DNA of 64,000 nt from Alphaproteobacteria bacterium (lineage in GTDB: Bacteria > Pseudomonadota > Alphaproteobacteria > UBA8366 > Aestuariispiraceae). Under the pieces are notes generated by a model. The model searched no databases. It was not told where the DNA came from and saw only the letters and a program-made list of their open reading frames with translations. Within the stretch, counting starts at the first letter, position 1, and the number at the start of each line of letters is the position of its first letter. A program made the position numbers and the translations under genes. This document shows positions 52,580-61,613 of the stretch, one piece after another. The stretch is taken from positions 4,534,001 to 4,598,000 of the forward strand of contig JAWPMN010000001.1 of the NCBI GenBank assembly GCA_033344895.1. Direction: 5' to 3'.

Positions 52580-53839
52580 ATGCTTTACTCGATGTACGAT
52601 GCGCGATCCCGTGCGCTGGCGCCGGTCCGTCTGATGGCGGAGGCGACGCGCCTGACCTTCGTGAACCCGTTCCATCCTCTTAGCTGGACCCCTCTCGGTC
52701 GCATGATGGCAGCAGGCTCCGGCGTCGTCGAAAGTCTGCTGGCAGAACGCGGAAAGCCGGAATGGGACATCGAAACGGTCGAAATTGACGGAAAGCCGCA
52801 GCCGATCGAGATCGAGCCGGTTGTGCGCCAGCCGTTCGGCGACCTCGTGCGTTTCCGCAAGACTGGATTCGATCGGAAACAGCCGCGTATTCTGCTGGTC
52901 GCGCCAATGTCCGGTCACTACGCGACGCTGCTGCGCGATACCGCCCGTGCGCTGCTGAAAGAGAATGAAGTCTGGGTGACGGATTGGCACGATGCGGCCC
53001 AGGTGCCGAAAACCGAGGGTCGGTTCGGCATCGACGCCTACATGCAGTACCTGATGGATTTCCTGGCCCATCTGCATGCCGAGGACCCGCGACCGGTCCA
53101 CATCATGGCGGTCTGCCAGCCGGCTCCACTGGTGCTGGCCACGGTGGCCCTGCTGGCGGAAGAGAAGGCCCCGCATTGCCCGGCGAGCATGATCCTGATG
53201 GGCGGCCCGGTCGATACCCGCGCGGCGTCCACGGTGGTGACCCAGGTCGCTGAAAACCGGTCGATGTCCTGGTTCGAAAGCAACGTGATCCATCGCGTAC
53301 CGGCCCGCTATCCGGGCGCCAATCGCAAGGTCTATCCGGGATTCCTGCAGTTGCGCGCCTTCTGGTCGATGAACCCGGCGCGCCACGCCGGCGCCCACTG
53401 GTCGATGTTCAAGCATCTGGTGCAGGGGGACGGCGAATCCGCCGACCGCACGCGGGCCTTCTATGACGAATACATGGCCGTCGCCGATGTTGCGGCCGAC
53501 TTCTTCCTGGAGACGGTCGATCACGTCTTCCGTCGACATTCGCTGCCGAAGGGTGAACTGACCTGGAAGGGTCGCCTGGTGCGCCCGGAAACGATTCGCG
53601 ATATCGGTCTGATGACGGTCGAGGGCGAGTTGGACGATATTTCCGCCCCGGCCCAGACCGAAGCGGCACACGACATCTGCCCGAACATTCCGGAAGCCCT
53701 GCGCGAGCACCTGATGCAGCCACAGGTCGGCCATTACGGCATCTTCAACGGCCGCCGCTGGCGCGAGCAGATCTGTCCGAAAATCGGTGCCTTCGTCCGC
53801 CGAATGGAAGCAGGTGACGTCAAACAGGACGCGGCTTAG
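52580..53839 (+). CDS. phaZ: Intracellular polyhydroxyalkanoate depolymerase
   Basis: Mobilises stored polyhydroxyalkanoate. 419 residues with an alpha/beta hydrolase fold and the family's Cys-type nucleophile box AVCQPAP at Cys179 in place of Gly-x-Ser-x-Gly, and the late His in PQVGHYGIFNGRRW. Opening MLYSMYDARSRALAPVRLMAEATRL is typical of intracellular PhaZ. No signal peptide. A VCBS-repeat protein gene follows 10 bases after the stop. No phaC synthase is in the window. Confidence 0.92.
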   Translation: MLYSMYDARSRALAPVRLMAEATRLTFVNPFHPLSWTPLGRMMAAGSGVVESLLAERGKPEWDIETVEIDGKPQPIEIEPVVRQPFGDLVRFRKTGFDRKQPRILLVAPMSGHYATLLRDTARALLKENEVWVTDWHDAAQVPKTEGRFGIDAYMQYLMDFLAHLHAEDPRPVHIMAVCQPAPLVLATVALLAEEKAPHCPASMILMGGPVDTRAASTVVTQVAENRSMSWFESNVIHRVPARYPGANRKVYPGFLQLRAFWSMNPARHAGAHWSMFKHLVQGDGESADRTRAFYDEYMAVADVAADFFLETVDHVFRRHSLPKGELTWKGRLVRPETIRDIGLMTVEGELDDISAPAQTEAAHDICPNIPEALREHLMQPQVGHYGIFNGRRWREQICPKIGAFVRRMEAGDVKQDAA

Positions 53840-53849
53840 ACTGGCGGGC

Positions 53850-54674
53850 ATGATCCGTCTGCTCCCGGCCCTCGCCCTGTTCCTCCCCCTGTCCCTGCCC
53901 GTCGCCGCGCAGGAAATGCTGCCCGACGGCGCGATCGCCGAGGGCATGGGCCTGAAGGCCTGGTACGCGACGCCAACCGAGCGCTACGCCCACGGCATTC
54001 TGGGGGACGCCATCGAAGCCGGCAGCCTGATCGTCGAGCAGGACGGCAAGTCCTACCGTTATGACCTGCCGGAAGACAGTGTCTTCGAAGACCTGACCCC
54101 GCGCATTGCAGACGTCGATGGCGACGGCACACCGGAAATTCTGACGATCCGGTCCTATAGCAATCTCGGCGCCACGATCACCCTTTTCTCCGTCCGCGAC
54201 GGCGCCGTGAAACCAGTGGCGGAGGCAGCGCCTATCGGAACGGCGAACCGGTGGCTGAATCCGGCCGGCGTGGCAGATTTCGATGGCGACGGGGCGCAGG
54301 AAATTGCCGTCATCCGCACGCCGCATATCGGCGGCATCCTGATCCTGTATGGCTGGGATGGGGCATCCGACAGGCTGGTCGAGGAATCGCGAAGGGCAGG
54401 ATACTCGACCCACGCAATCGGCTCGCGGGCTTTGGGACTGGCCCTGGCGACGGACTGGGACGGCGACGGGGTTACGGACCTCCTGCTGCCGCGTCAGGAT
54501 CGCAAGGAACTGGTGGCCCTTTCCATGGCCGGGGGCGATTTCCGGGAAATCGCAGCCTACAAGATGCGCCGCGAAATATCGGGGGACCTGGAACTGATTG
54601 GAAACTTTGTTAAGGTCCCGGTCAGGGGCGGGCTGAATCGCACCATTACCCGCCCCTATCCCGAGAAACAGTGA
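53850..54674 (+). CDS. Exported FG-GAP/VCBS repeat protein
   Basis: 274 residues; signal peptide MIRLLPALALFLPLSLPVAAQ. Three calcium-binding loops are visible: DVDGDGTPEILTIR, DFDGDGAQEIAVIR and DWDGDGVTDLLLP, spaced about 60 residues apart, as in beta-propeller FG-GAP proteins. Predicted periplasmic or extracellular. Placed 10 bases after phaZ, in the same transcription unit; its connection to PHA metabolism is not obvious. Its stop abuts the convergent copA stop. Confidence 0.8.
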   Translation: MIRLLPALALFLPLSLPVAAQEMLPDGAIAEGMGLKAWYATPTERYAHGILGDAIEAGSLIVEQDGKSYRYDLPEDSVFEDLTPRIADVDGDGTPEILTIRSYSNLGATITLFSVRDGAVKPVAEAAPIGTANRWLNPAGVADFDGDGAQEIAVIRTPHIGGILILYGWDGASDRLVEESRRAGYSTHAIGSRALGLALATDWDGDGVTDLLLPRQDRKELVALSMAGGDFREIAAYKMRREISGDLELIGNFVKVPVRGGLNRTITRPYPEKQ

Positions 54675-56831
54675 TCAGGGCCGCCAACGCCGCAGCAGCA
54701 GCGAACTTGTGACCACACTGACCGAGCTCATCGCCATGGCCGCCCCGGCAATGGCGGGACTGAGATACCCGAATGCCGCCAGCGGCAGACCGATCACATT
54801 GTAGATGAAGGCCCAGAACAGGTTCTGCCGAATCTTCCAGACCGTACGACGGCAGATTTCCAGAGTACCCGCCACGAGGTCCAGATCTGGCCGCATCAGC
54901 GTGATTGGCGCGGCATCCAAGGCGATCTCCGCCCCCGTGCCCATGGCGATCCCAAGATCCGCCTGAACCAGAGCCGGCGCATCGTTTATACCATCACCGA
55001 CCATGGCAACCCGGCTGCCGTTTTCCTGATAGGTCCGCACCGTTCGGGCCTTCCGGTCCGGCTTCACCTGCGCCTCGACATCATCGAGCCCCAGCATTTC
55101 AGCCACATGCCTGGCAGCGGCCGGGCTGTCGCCTGAAATCATGCCGAGGCGAAGTCCGCGACCCTTCAACCGGGCAATCATCGCCCGGGCACCGTCCCGC
55201 GGTGTGTCGGCCAGGCCGAAAATGGCGCGCAAGCGGCCATCCTGCGCCATCAGGACAACCGTACTGCCCTTCTCCTCCAGCGCGTGGATTCGGCTTTCAT
55301 CCTCGGCTGCCAGGGAGACTTTCATTCGCTTCATCAGGGCCCGATTGCCCAGCCCCAGGGCCCGTCCGTCGACCGTACCGGTTATCCCTTCACCGGAGTG
55401 ATTGCGGAAGGAATCCGGGGACGGCAGCTCGTCCATGTTGCCATCAAATGCCTGTCGGAAGGCATTGGCCAGCGGGTGCTCACTGCCACGCTGAAGAATA
55501 ACCGCGTCGCGCAGGGCTTCCGCGTCATCCGATCCCGCCACCAGTTCGGGCTTGCCCCGTGTAAGCGTGCCGGTCTTGTCGAAAAGCACGGTATCGATGC
55601 CCATGGCGCGCTCCATCGCATCGACATCCTTGATCAGAATGCCGGCACGTGCCGCGGCCCCGGTTCCGGCCACGATGGCTGTGGGCGATGCGAGCCCCAA
55701 GGCACAGGGGCAGGCGATCACAAGGACCGAGACTGCCGCAATGATTGCCTGCTCAAACCCCTGACCGGCAATCATCCACCCGGCGAAGGTGCCAATCGCG
55801 ATCACAAGAACGATCGGCACAAAGACGGCGCTGACCCGATCGACCAGTTTCTGGACGGGCGCCTTGCCGCTTTGCGCCCGTTCGACCAATCGCGTGATCT
55901 TCGACAGGGTCGTATCCTTGCCGATGGCGGTCGCCTCGATGCGCAAGAGACCATCGCCATTGACCGCGCCCCCGATCACCGGGTCGCCCACCCCTTTCGG
56001 TACCGGCACGCTTTCCCCGGTTACGAGAGACTCATCAACATCGGAACCACCGCCGACCACGTGGCCGTCGACCGGGATACGTTCCCCGGATTTCACGATC
56101 AGGACGTCGCCCAGCGCCACGGCGTCGATGGCCACAGTCTCTTCGCCCCCCGACGCGGTCTCCCGCCGGGCGGTGTCCGGGCGCAATGCCATCAACCCAC
56201 GGATTGCCTCGCTGGCACCGGCCTTGGCGCGCGCCTCCAACTGCTTCCCGAACAGGACCAGCGTTATGATGACGACGGCGGCCTCGAAATAGAGATGTCC
56301 CTCAGCCTGCGCCCCCAGGGTCAGGACCAACCACAGCGAATAGAAATACGCCGCCCCCGTCCCGATGGAGACCAGCAGGTCCATGGTCCCGCTGAGCGAC
56401 CGGATCGCATGAAGCGCCCCCTTATGGAACCTGAACCCTGCGCCAAAGACGACCGGCGCAGCCAGCAAAGGCTCGAGCCAGTAAGGCATCATCCAGTGAA
56501 GCCCGAGCACCATGAAGATCATTTGCGCCAGGAACGGCACCGTCAGAACGGCAGACAGACCGAGCCACAGCCATGTCTTGCGGGTTTCGGCGCGAACTGC
56601 CGCCTCTCGCTCTTCCGGATCGATATCCTCCCTGCGCCAGGCGGCATAGCCCGCGCGCCCTACCGCCGCAATCAGATCCTGGCTGGATGCATCGCCTTCC
56701 ACATGGGCGCGCTCCAGCGCCAGATTTACCGTCGCCTGTGCCACGCCAGGCACGCCGGAAAGAGCCTTTTCCACTGTGCGGGCGCAGCCGGCACAGGTCA
56801 TTCCATCAATGTCGAATTCTTGGATAGCCAT
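54675..56831 (-). CDS. copA: Copper-translocating P-type ATPase
   Basis: Exports Cu(I) from the cytoplasm. 718 residues with one N-terminal metal-binding domain (GMTCAGC, residues 10-16), eight membrane helices, the CPC transport motif at 374-376, the phosphorylation site DKTGT with Asp418, the SEHPLA loop, GDGINDAPAL around 612-620, and MSSVSVV in the last helix, features of Cu+ (P1B-1) pumps. Ribosome site AAGGAAGG. Divergent from cueR with a MerR-type promoter (56856-56886). Confidence 0.96.
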   Translation of the reverse strand: MAIQEFDIDGMTCAGCARTVEKALSGVPGVAQATVNLALERAHVEGDASSQDLIAAVGRAGYAAWRREDIDPEEREAAVRAETRKTWLWLGLSAVLTVPFLAQMIFMVLGLHWMMPYWLEPLLAAPVVFGAGFRFHKGALHAIRSLSGTMDLLVSIGTGAAYFYSLWLVLTLGAQAEGHLYFEAAVVIITLVLFGKQLEARAKAGASEAIRGLMALRPDTARRETASGGEETVAIDAVALGDVLIVKSGERIPVDGHVVGGGSDVDESLVTGESVPVPKGVGDPVIGGAVNGDGLLRIEATAIGKDTTLSKITRLVERAQSGKAPVQKLVDRVSAVFVPIVLVIAIGTFAGWMIAGQGFEQAIIAAVSVLVIACPCALGLASPTAIVAGTGAAARAGILIKDVDAMERAMGIDTVLFDKTGTLTRGKPELVAGSDDAEALRDAVILQRGSEHPLANAFRQAFDGNMDELPSPDSFRNHSGEGITGTVDGRALGLGNRALMKRMKVSLAAEDESRIHALEEKGSTVVLMAQDGRLRAIFGLADTPRDGARAMIARLKGRGLRLGMISGDSPAAARHVAEMLGLDDVEAQVKPDRKARTVRTYQENGSRVAMVGDGINDAPALVQADLGIAMGTGAEIALDAAPITLMRPDLDLVAGTLEICRRTVWKIRQNLFWAFIYNVIGLPLAAFGYLSPAIAGAAMAMSSVSVVTSSLLLRRWRP

Positions 56832-56855
56832 CTTGCCACCTTCCTTTCGCCACCC

Positions 56856-56886
56856 TAGATGGGGCTTCCAGTGACTGGAAGGTCAA
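56856..56886 (-). promoter_or_regulatory. CueR-controlled copA promoter, 19-bp spacer
   Basis: On the minus strand: TTGACC (56886-56881), 19 bases, CATCTA (56861-56856). A perfect CueR-like dyad CTTCCAGT-G-ACTGGAAG (56865-56881) fills the spacer. The overlong spacer and dyad are the hallmark of MerR-family activation. Confidence 0.85.
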
Positions 56887-56894
56887 GAGGTGTA

Positions 56895-56925
56895 TTGACC
56901 CTCCAGTGGGTGGAAGCTTTAAAAA
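56895..56925 (+). promoter_or_regulatory. MerR-type cueR promoter
   Basis: Plus strand TTGACC (56895-56900), 19 bases, TAAAAA (56920-56925). The spacer holds an imperfect dyad CCTCCAGT-G-GGTGGAAG (56900-56916, 6 of 8 positions symmetric), a weaker relative of the copA box; suggests autoregulation of cueR and the cytochrome gene. Confidence 0.7.
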
Positions 56926-56954
56926 AAATTCCTTCGGCACCTGGAGGGCGGAAA

Positions 56955-57347
56955 ATGAACATATCGGACGCGGCCAAACTGACCGGATTGCCCGCCAAGA
57001 CAATTCGGTATTACGAACAGATCGACCTTGTGTCCGCGACGCGCTGCGACAACGGGTATCGCGATTTCAGCTATGAGGACGTGCAGCTCCTGCACTTCGT
57101 AAAACGCGCGCGGGACCTCGGATTCTCGGTCGAGGATTGCCGCACGCTTCTGGGCCTCTACACCGACGAGAACCGGACCAGCGCCGAGGTTAAGGCGGTG
57201 GCGCAGAACCACCTGGTGGAAATCGACGCGAAGATCCGGCAGCTGAACGCGATGCGCGATACGCTGTCGCATCTGGTGCACTGTTGCGACGGAGATTCCC
57301 GCCCGTCCTGTCCAATCCTGGAAAACCTTGCCGGAGACAAACCATGA
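56955..57347 (+). CDS. cueR: Cu(I)-responsive MerR-family regulator CueR
   Basis: 130 residues, with an N-terminal MerR helix-turn-helix (MNISDAAKLTGLPAKTIRYYEQIDLV). The metal site is present: Cys111 and Cys119 (CCDGDSRPSC) with the usual spacing, and Ser76 in RTSAEVKAVA at the position that marks sensors of monovalent ions. GGAGGGCGG is the ribosome site. It activates copA and probably its own operon; the stop overlaps the following cytochrome gene. Confidence 0.94.
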   Translation: MNISDAAKLTGLPAKTIRYYEQIDLVSATRCDNGYRDFSYEDVQLLHFVKRARDLGFSVEDCRTLLGLYTDENRTSAEVKAVAQNHLVEIDAKIRQLNAMRDTLSHLVHCCDGDSRPSCPILENLAGDKP

Positions 57348-57778
57348 CTTGCCGGATGGCACTTGCCGCCGCTTCCGTTCTTGCAATGACGACCGCGGCC
57401 GCATCGGCCGAAACCTTCTTCCTGCCCGACGACAAAGACTTCATCGGTCTCGGCAGCGTGATCTATCAGTCGGAATGCGCGGCATGCCATGGGGCAAAAC
57501 TGGAAGGCGAGCCGGATTGGCGGCAGCGCAAGGCCAATGGAAGAATGCCTGCCCCGCCCCATGACGAAACCGGGCACACATGGCATCACAGCGAACGCCA
57601 GTTGTTCGACATCACCAAATACGGCCTGCAGAAATTTGCCGGCGAGGACTACCAGACCGACATGCCGGCCTATGCTGAGAAACTGACCGACGCAGAGATC
57701 ATCGCCGTACTGTCCTACATCAAGAGCACCTGGCCTGCGGAAATCCGGGCGCGCCACGACAAAATGAGCCGTCAGTAG
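57344..57778 (+). CDS. Exported c-type cytochrome, cotranscribed with cueR
   Basis: 144 residues. Signal peptide MTCRMALAAASVLAMTTAAASA, heme-binding CAACH at residues 45-49, and a Met ligand candidate in DMPAYAEKLTDAEIIAVLSYIKSTWP, the usual class I cytochrome c C-terminal helix. The ATG overlaps the cueR stop (ATGA), so it should be copper-induced with cueR. Such small cytochromes next to copper genes may take part in periplasmic copper oxidation, but this is inferred. Confidence 0.88.
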   Translation: MTCRMALAAASVLAMTTAAASAETFFLPDDKDFIGLGSVIYQSECAACHGAKLEGEPDWRQRKANGRMPAPPHDETGHTWHHSERQLFDITKYGLQKFAGEDYQTDMPAYAEKLTDAEIIAVLSYIKSTWPAEIRARHDKMSRQ

Positions 57779-57956
57779 CGCGCTGCGGCTTTGTCCATCC
57801 ACGTCATCGATGGTTTACTTGCCACCCTGCGGCCGGAAGTCCGAAACTGCCAGGGCCTGAGACATCCGCAGGGACTCTCGCCGCCCGCACCCGGTCTGCT
57901 CGATCCGGACGGATTCGGCAGGTGCCCAAATTCGAAGTCCTGAAGGGAAAAGCCAG

Positions 57957-59621
57957 ATGAAAGCCTCCGACCTTTTCGTTCAATGTCTCGAATCCGAAGG
58001 GGTCGAACGGATATTCGGCGTACCCGGCGAAGAAAACGCCGATGTCATGATCTCCCTGATGAATTCCAACATCGATTTCGTGCTGTGCCGGCACGAGCAG
58101 GCCGCCGCCTTCGCAGCGGATGCCTATGGCCGCCTGACCGGCAAGGCGGGCGTGTGCCTGTCGACACTGGGCCCGGGGGCAACGAACCTCGTCACCGGTC
58201 TGGCCGATGCAAACATGGATCGCGCCCCGGTGGTCGCTATTATCGGTCAGGGATCCACCAACCGGCTGCACAAGGAAAGCCACCAGAACATGGATTCCGT
58301 CGCGATGATGCGACCGATCTCCAAATGGGCCCAGTCCATCGTCTCCGCCAAGAACATCACGGAAGTGGTTCGCAAGGCGTTCAAGGTGGCCGAGCAGGAG
58401 AAGCCCGGTGTCACGGTGATCGAACTGCCGGAAGATGTCGCCAAGCAGGAAATCGACGACAAGCCGATCCGCATCAACAAGGTCCGCCGCCCGGCCGCCG
58501 ACCACAAGGCGATTGCGGAGGCCGCACGCCTGATCGGCCAGGCCCGGAAGCCGATCATCCTGGCAGGCAATGGCGCGATCCGGAAACGCGCCGCAAAGCA
58601 GCTCTATCGCCTGGCGACGAAAACCGGGATCGGTGTCGTGAATACCTTCATGGGCAAGGGCGCAGTGCCGATGGACGATCCGCATTGCCTCTTCACCATG
58701 GGGCTGGGCTCCGGCGACTATAACAACCTTGCCTTCGACGATGCCGATCTGGTGATCTCCTGCGGCTACGATCTGGTCGAATACGGTCCGGCGGCATGGA
58801 ACCGGACCAACAAGGACGACAAGACGATCATCCATATCGATTTCTGGCCCGCGGAAGTCGACCGCGACTATCAGCCGACTGTGGAAGTCGTCGCGGATCT
58901 GGCCGACGCCCTGTGGCAATTGAACGAGGCGGTCAATGACATGTACGAGGACCGCCTGCCCCTGTTCGATATCCACGACCGGGCGAAGCTGCGCGGGATC
59001 ATGTCGGACGAGTTCTCCGCCGAGAAGGACGATACCGCCGTCCCGGTCAAGCCGCAGAAGATCCTGTGGGATGTCCGTCAGTTCATGGGGCCCGACGACA
59101 TTCTGCTGTCCGATGTCGGGGCGCACAAGATGTGGATCGCGCGCCACTATCAGTGTCAGGAGCCCAATACCTGCCTGATCTCCAACGGATTTTGCACGAT
59201 GGGTTTCGCCATGCCGGGATCGATCGGCGCAAAGATGGCGTATCCGGACAGAAAGGTCCTGTCGATTTCCGGCGATGCCGGTTTCCTGATGAATGTGCAG
59301 GAACTGGAAACCGCGGTGCGCCGGAAGCTGAACGTGGTTGCCATGGTCTGGTGCGACGGCGAATACGGCCTGATCAAGTGGAAGCAGCAGAACGGCTTCC
59401 AGGGCAAGCATTCGGACCTCGCCTTCAACAATCCGGACTTCGTCCAGCTGGCGAAGAGCTTCGGCATGTGGGGCCGGGAGATCACCGCGACGGATCAGAT
59501 CATTCCGACCCTGGAGGAGGCGTTCCAGCAGGACGGCCCCGCCCTGATCGCGATTCCGGTCGATTACTCCGAGAACATGCGCCTGTCGGAGCGGCTGGGG
59601 AATGTCAGCGTCGCCCTGTAA
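57957..59621 (+). CDS. Acetolactate synthase, catabolic AlsS-like
   Basis: ThDP enzyme condensing two pyruvates to acetolactate. 554 residues: MKASDLFVQCLESEGVERIFGVPGEENADV with catalytic Glu47 (CRHEQAAAFAADAYGRLTGK), ThDP motif GDAGFLMN at 439-446, and VVAMVWCDGEYGLIKWKQQ. The overall sequence is closest to the FAD-independent AlsS/BudB type rather than IlvB, and no small regulatory subunit is next to it. Single gene after the cytochrome with a 178-base gap; GAAGGGAAAAG ribosome site. Role could be acetoin or branched-chain synthesis. Confidence 0.85.
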   Translation: MKASDLFVQCLESEGVERIFGVPGEENADVMISLMNSNIDFVLCRHEQAAAFAADAYGRLTGKAGVCLSTLGPGATNLVTGLADANMDRAPVVAIIGQGSTNRLHKESHQNMDSVAMMRPISKWAQSIVSAKNITEVVRKAFKVAEQEKPGVTVIELPEDVAKQEIDDKPIRINKVRRPAADHKAIAEAARLIGQARKPIILAGNGAIRKRAAKQLYRLATKTGIGVVNTFMGKGAVPMDDPHCLFTMGLGSGDYNNLAFDDADLVISCGYDLVEYGPAAWNRTNKDDKTIIHIDFWPAEVDRDYQPTVEVVADLADALWQLNEAVNDMYEDRLPLFDIHDRAKLRGIMSDEFSAEKDDTAVPVKPQKILWDVRQFMGPDDILLSDVGAHKMWIARHYQCQEPNTCLISNGFCTMGFAMPGSIGAKMAYPDRKVLSISGDAGFLMNVQELETAVRRKLNVVAMVWCDGEYGLIKWKQQNGFQGKHSDLAFNNPDFVQLAKSFGMWGREITATDQIIPTLEEAFQQDGPALIAIPVDYSENMRLSERLGNVSVAL

Positions 59622-59692
59622 AGGCGCGGGCATTGTCCCCCTGCCCCGCGACGCGTAGGGTCCGCCGAAATCGATTTTCCGACGGAGGCGAC

Positions 59693-60595
59693 ATGCTGAA
59701 ATCAGTTCGTATGGCAGCCCTCGCGGCGTGTGTCTGCCTGTGTCCGGTCGCGCCCGCCATCGCCCAGGAGGACACGGCGCTGGTCGAACGCTGGCAGGCA
59801 CTGACGCCCGGCGACCAGGCAACGCTGCCGCAGGCGCTTCGATCCGGCGATGCGGTTCTGATGACCGTCGACGGGTCGGCAAACCACGCCTTCTGGTCAG
59901 AGCTGGCGGCGCGCGGCTGGTTGCGGCCGGTGGAGCCGCCGGCGGGATTGCCGCCAGAAACCAGAACCTTTGCCATCACGCCGGAGGGGCGGCGACCCCT
60001 GGCACGGTTCCTGACCGCAAACCCGGCCGCCGGCACGGCACCGGACAGGGCAGTCCCGGACAGGGCATTCTATGAAGACCGCTGCGGTGCGCTCTTCCAG
60101 CCCGGCGAAAGGGTCTACAGCCGCCCCGAAGAGGAAATGCCCTGGGTCGCGATGTTCGCCCTGGGCTTCTACAGCGCGGCATCCCCGAACGGACTCGGCG
60201 TCAACGAAATCGCAACCCGGCGGGATGTCATTCCGGGGCTCCGGCAGCATTGCCTGGATGACCCGGAGGCCAGCTTTCTGGAGGCGCTGTCGAACACGAT
60301 TCCCGCGCCCCTGCCCGACCGGCCCGCAGTTGAAGGCGGTGTCATGTTCGGCGGATCCTGCGACGCGGTTTTCGGTCGCCCGCCGAATCCCTTCAAGGGC
60401 AATCCCAATGAGTTCACCATGCTGGTTCACTTCGTGCTCGGCTATTACACGGCCAAGGGCGCGGCGTGGAATCTGAGCCCTGCGGAACTGGACGACCGGC
60501 GCGATCTGATGCCGATGATCTATGATGCCTGTATGCGCAGCCCGCAGCAGGACCTGACCGCCGCCCTGGACGCGACCGTCCCGGGCGCCCCCTGA
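59693..60595 (+). CDS. Hypothetical secreted protein, 300 residues
   Basis: Signal peptide MLKSVRMAALAACVCLCPVAPAIAQ, then a helical domain (VERWQALTPGDQATLPQALRSGD, residues 30-100), a Pro-rich linker, and a second region with four cysteines (DRCGALF, QHCLDD, GGSCDAVF, DACMRSPQQDL). The second part looks like two related halves, each ...FALGFYSAASPNGL... and ...FVLGYYTAKGAAWNL... followed by R-D-x-x-P-x-x-x-x-x-C. The ribosome site GACGGAGGCGAC is strong. No family recognised. Confidence 0.75.
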   Translation: MLKSVRMAALAACVCLCPVAPAIAQEDTALVERWQALTPGDQATLPQALRSGDAVLMTVDGSANHAFWSELAARGWLRPVEPPAGLPPETRTFAITPEGRRPLARFLTANPAAGTAPDRAVPDRAFYEDRCGALFQPGERVYSRPEEEMPWVAMFALGFYSAASPNGLGVNEIATRRDVIPGLRQHCLDDPEASFLEALSNTIPAPLPDRPAVEGGVMFGGSCDAVFGRPPNPFKGNPNEFTMLVHFVLGYYTAKGAAWNLSPAELDDRRDLMPMIYDACMRSPQQDLTAALDATVPGAP

Positions 60596-60986
60596 ATGCA
60601 CCAAGACCGTCGGGGCGCGCATCTCAAGCGTCGGATATCGCCCCTATCTATCTGAAACCAAATTATAAATTTCCCTGACCGGGAGCCGAGGGCGCCGATC
60701 ACATTTTCGGCAAGGCGAATATATTTACTCGAACTTTACCAGAATCGTCCCAACATCAATGTAAAGACATGTCTCGCTAGGTCGACGGAGACATCGACAG
60801 TGACATCGGCGGAGACATTGGCAGGAGGGTCGGCCCCGCACGGCCATGGTTCGATGGGACAGTGTCGGGACCGCAAAAGAGGACGTGCATCAGCAGGGAG
60901 CGTAGGCGAAACGGCGCAGAATGCGCCATGGCAGTGGGTCGGTTCGGACCCGTTCGGTTCCGATCCGGTCCGGAAAGGAGAACGCC
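60596..60986. other. 391-base intergenic region with imperfect repeats and a hairpin at the ribosome site
   Basis: Non-coding on both strands as far as I can judge. Bases 60785-60820 hold imperfect repeats of a GGAGACATCGG-like unit; near the right end, TTCGGACC (60943-60950) pairs with GGTCCGGA (60967-60974), one G-T pair, with inner stem TCGG/CCGA (60954-60957/60960-60963). The hairpin directly abuts the AAAGGAG ribosome site (60974-60980). Confidence 0.6.
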
Positions 60987-61412
60987 ATGACACGCTCAGA
61001 CATCGGATTCACGGACCGGAACTCTCCGTACAACACCATTCGTCCGAATTCAGCCGCAAGTGACGCGACGGCACGCGCCCCGTGGCAGGCGACCCGTCTG
61101 AGCCTGGTGACCGCGGCGTTTGTGGCGGCATTGGCTCTCGCCTGGCCGCTCAAGGTCGCGGATGCACAAGCGGCGGCCTGCGGTCTGCGGGACTCCGTGG
61201 TCGAACGCCTCAAGATCGGGTTCAACGAGACCGAAGCGGGATACGGCGTGACGGGCAGCGGCATGGTCGCCGAACTGTTCGTCTCCGACTCGGGATCCTG
61301 GACGATTGTCATCACCCGCCCCGACGGGATCAGCTGCCTGGTCGCCGCCGGCCAATCCTGGGAAATGAAGCCGGAGATCGCGAAGAAAGCAGCCCCGGAC
61401 CCGGCCTCCTGA
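60987..61412 (+). CDS. Secreted short protein of a common alphaproteobacterial family
   Basis: 141 residues; a hydrophilic N-terminal 35 residues, a hydrophobic segment (LSLVTAAFVAALALAWPLKVADAQA), then a domain ACGLRDSVVERLKIGFNETEAGYGVTGSGMVAELFVSDSGSWTIVITRPDGISCLVAAGQSWE. This C-x-R-x-x-V...G-x-W-T-I-x-x-T-x-P-D-G-x-x-C-L-V pattern recurs in many small uncharacterised alphaproteobacterial envelope proteins. AAAGGAG lies 6 bases before the ATG. Confidence 0.78.
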   Translation: MTRSDIGFTDRNSPYNTIRPNSAASDATARAPWQATRLSLVTAAFVAALALAWPLKVADAQAAACGLRDSVVERLKIGFNETEAGYGVTGSGMVAELFVSDSGSWTIVITRPDGISCLVAAGQSWEMKPEIAKKAAPDPAS

Positions 61413-61613
61413 CCCGGCACCGAACGAGCGTCAATGTTCAGTCGAGATCTCGGGCGGTCTGAAAAGACACCAGAACCGGACTCGCCGCAGCGTAGAGTTC
61501 GCTGGGGCATGCCGATTGTTGCAGGCGCACGATACGGATCAGTCTGAAACGAAAGCACAAGCGGACGGGCTGCCCTGTGGAGTTAATCTGCCGGGTTTTG
61601 ACCCATAACGGAC

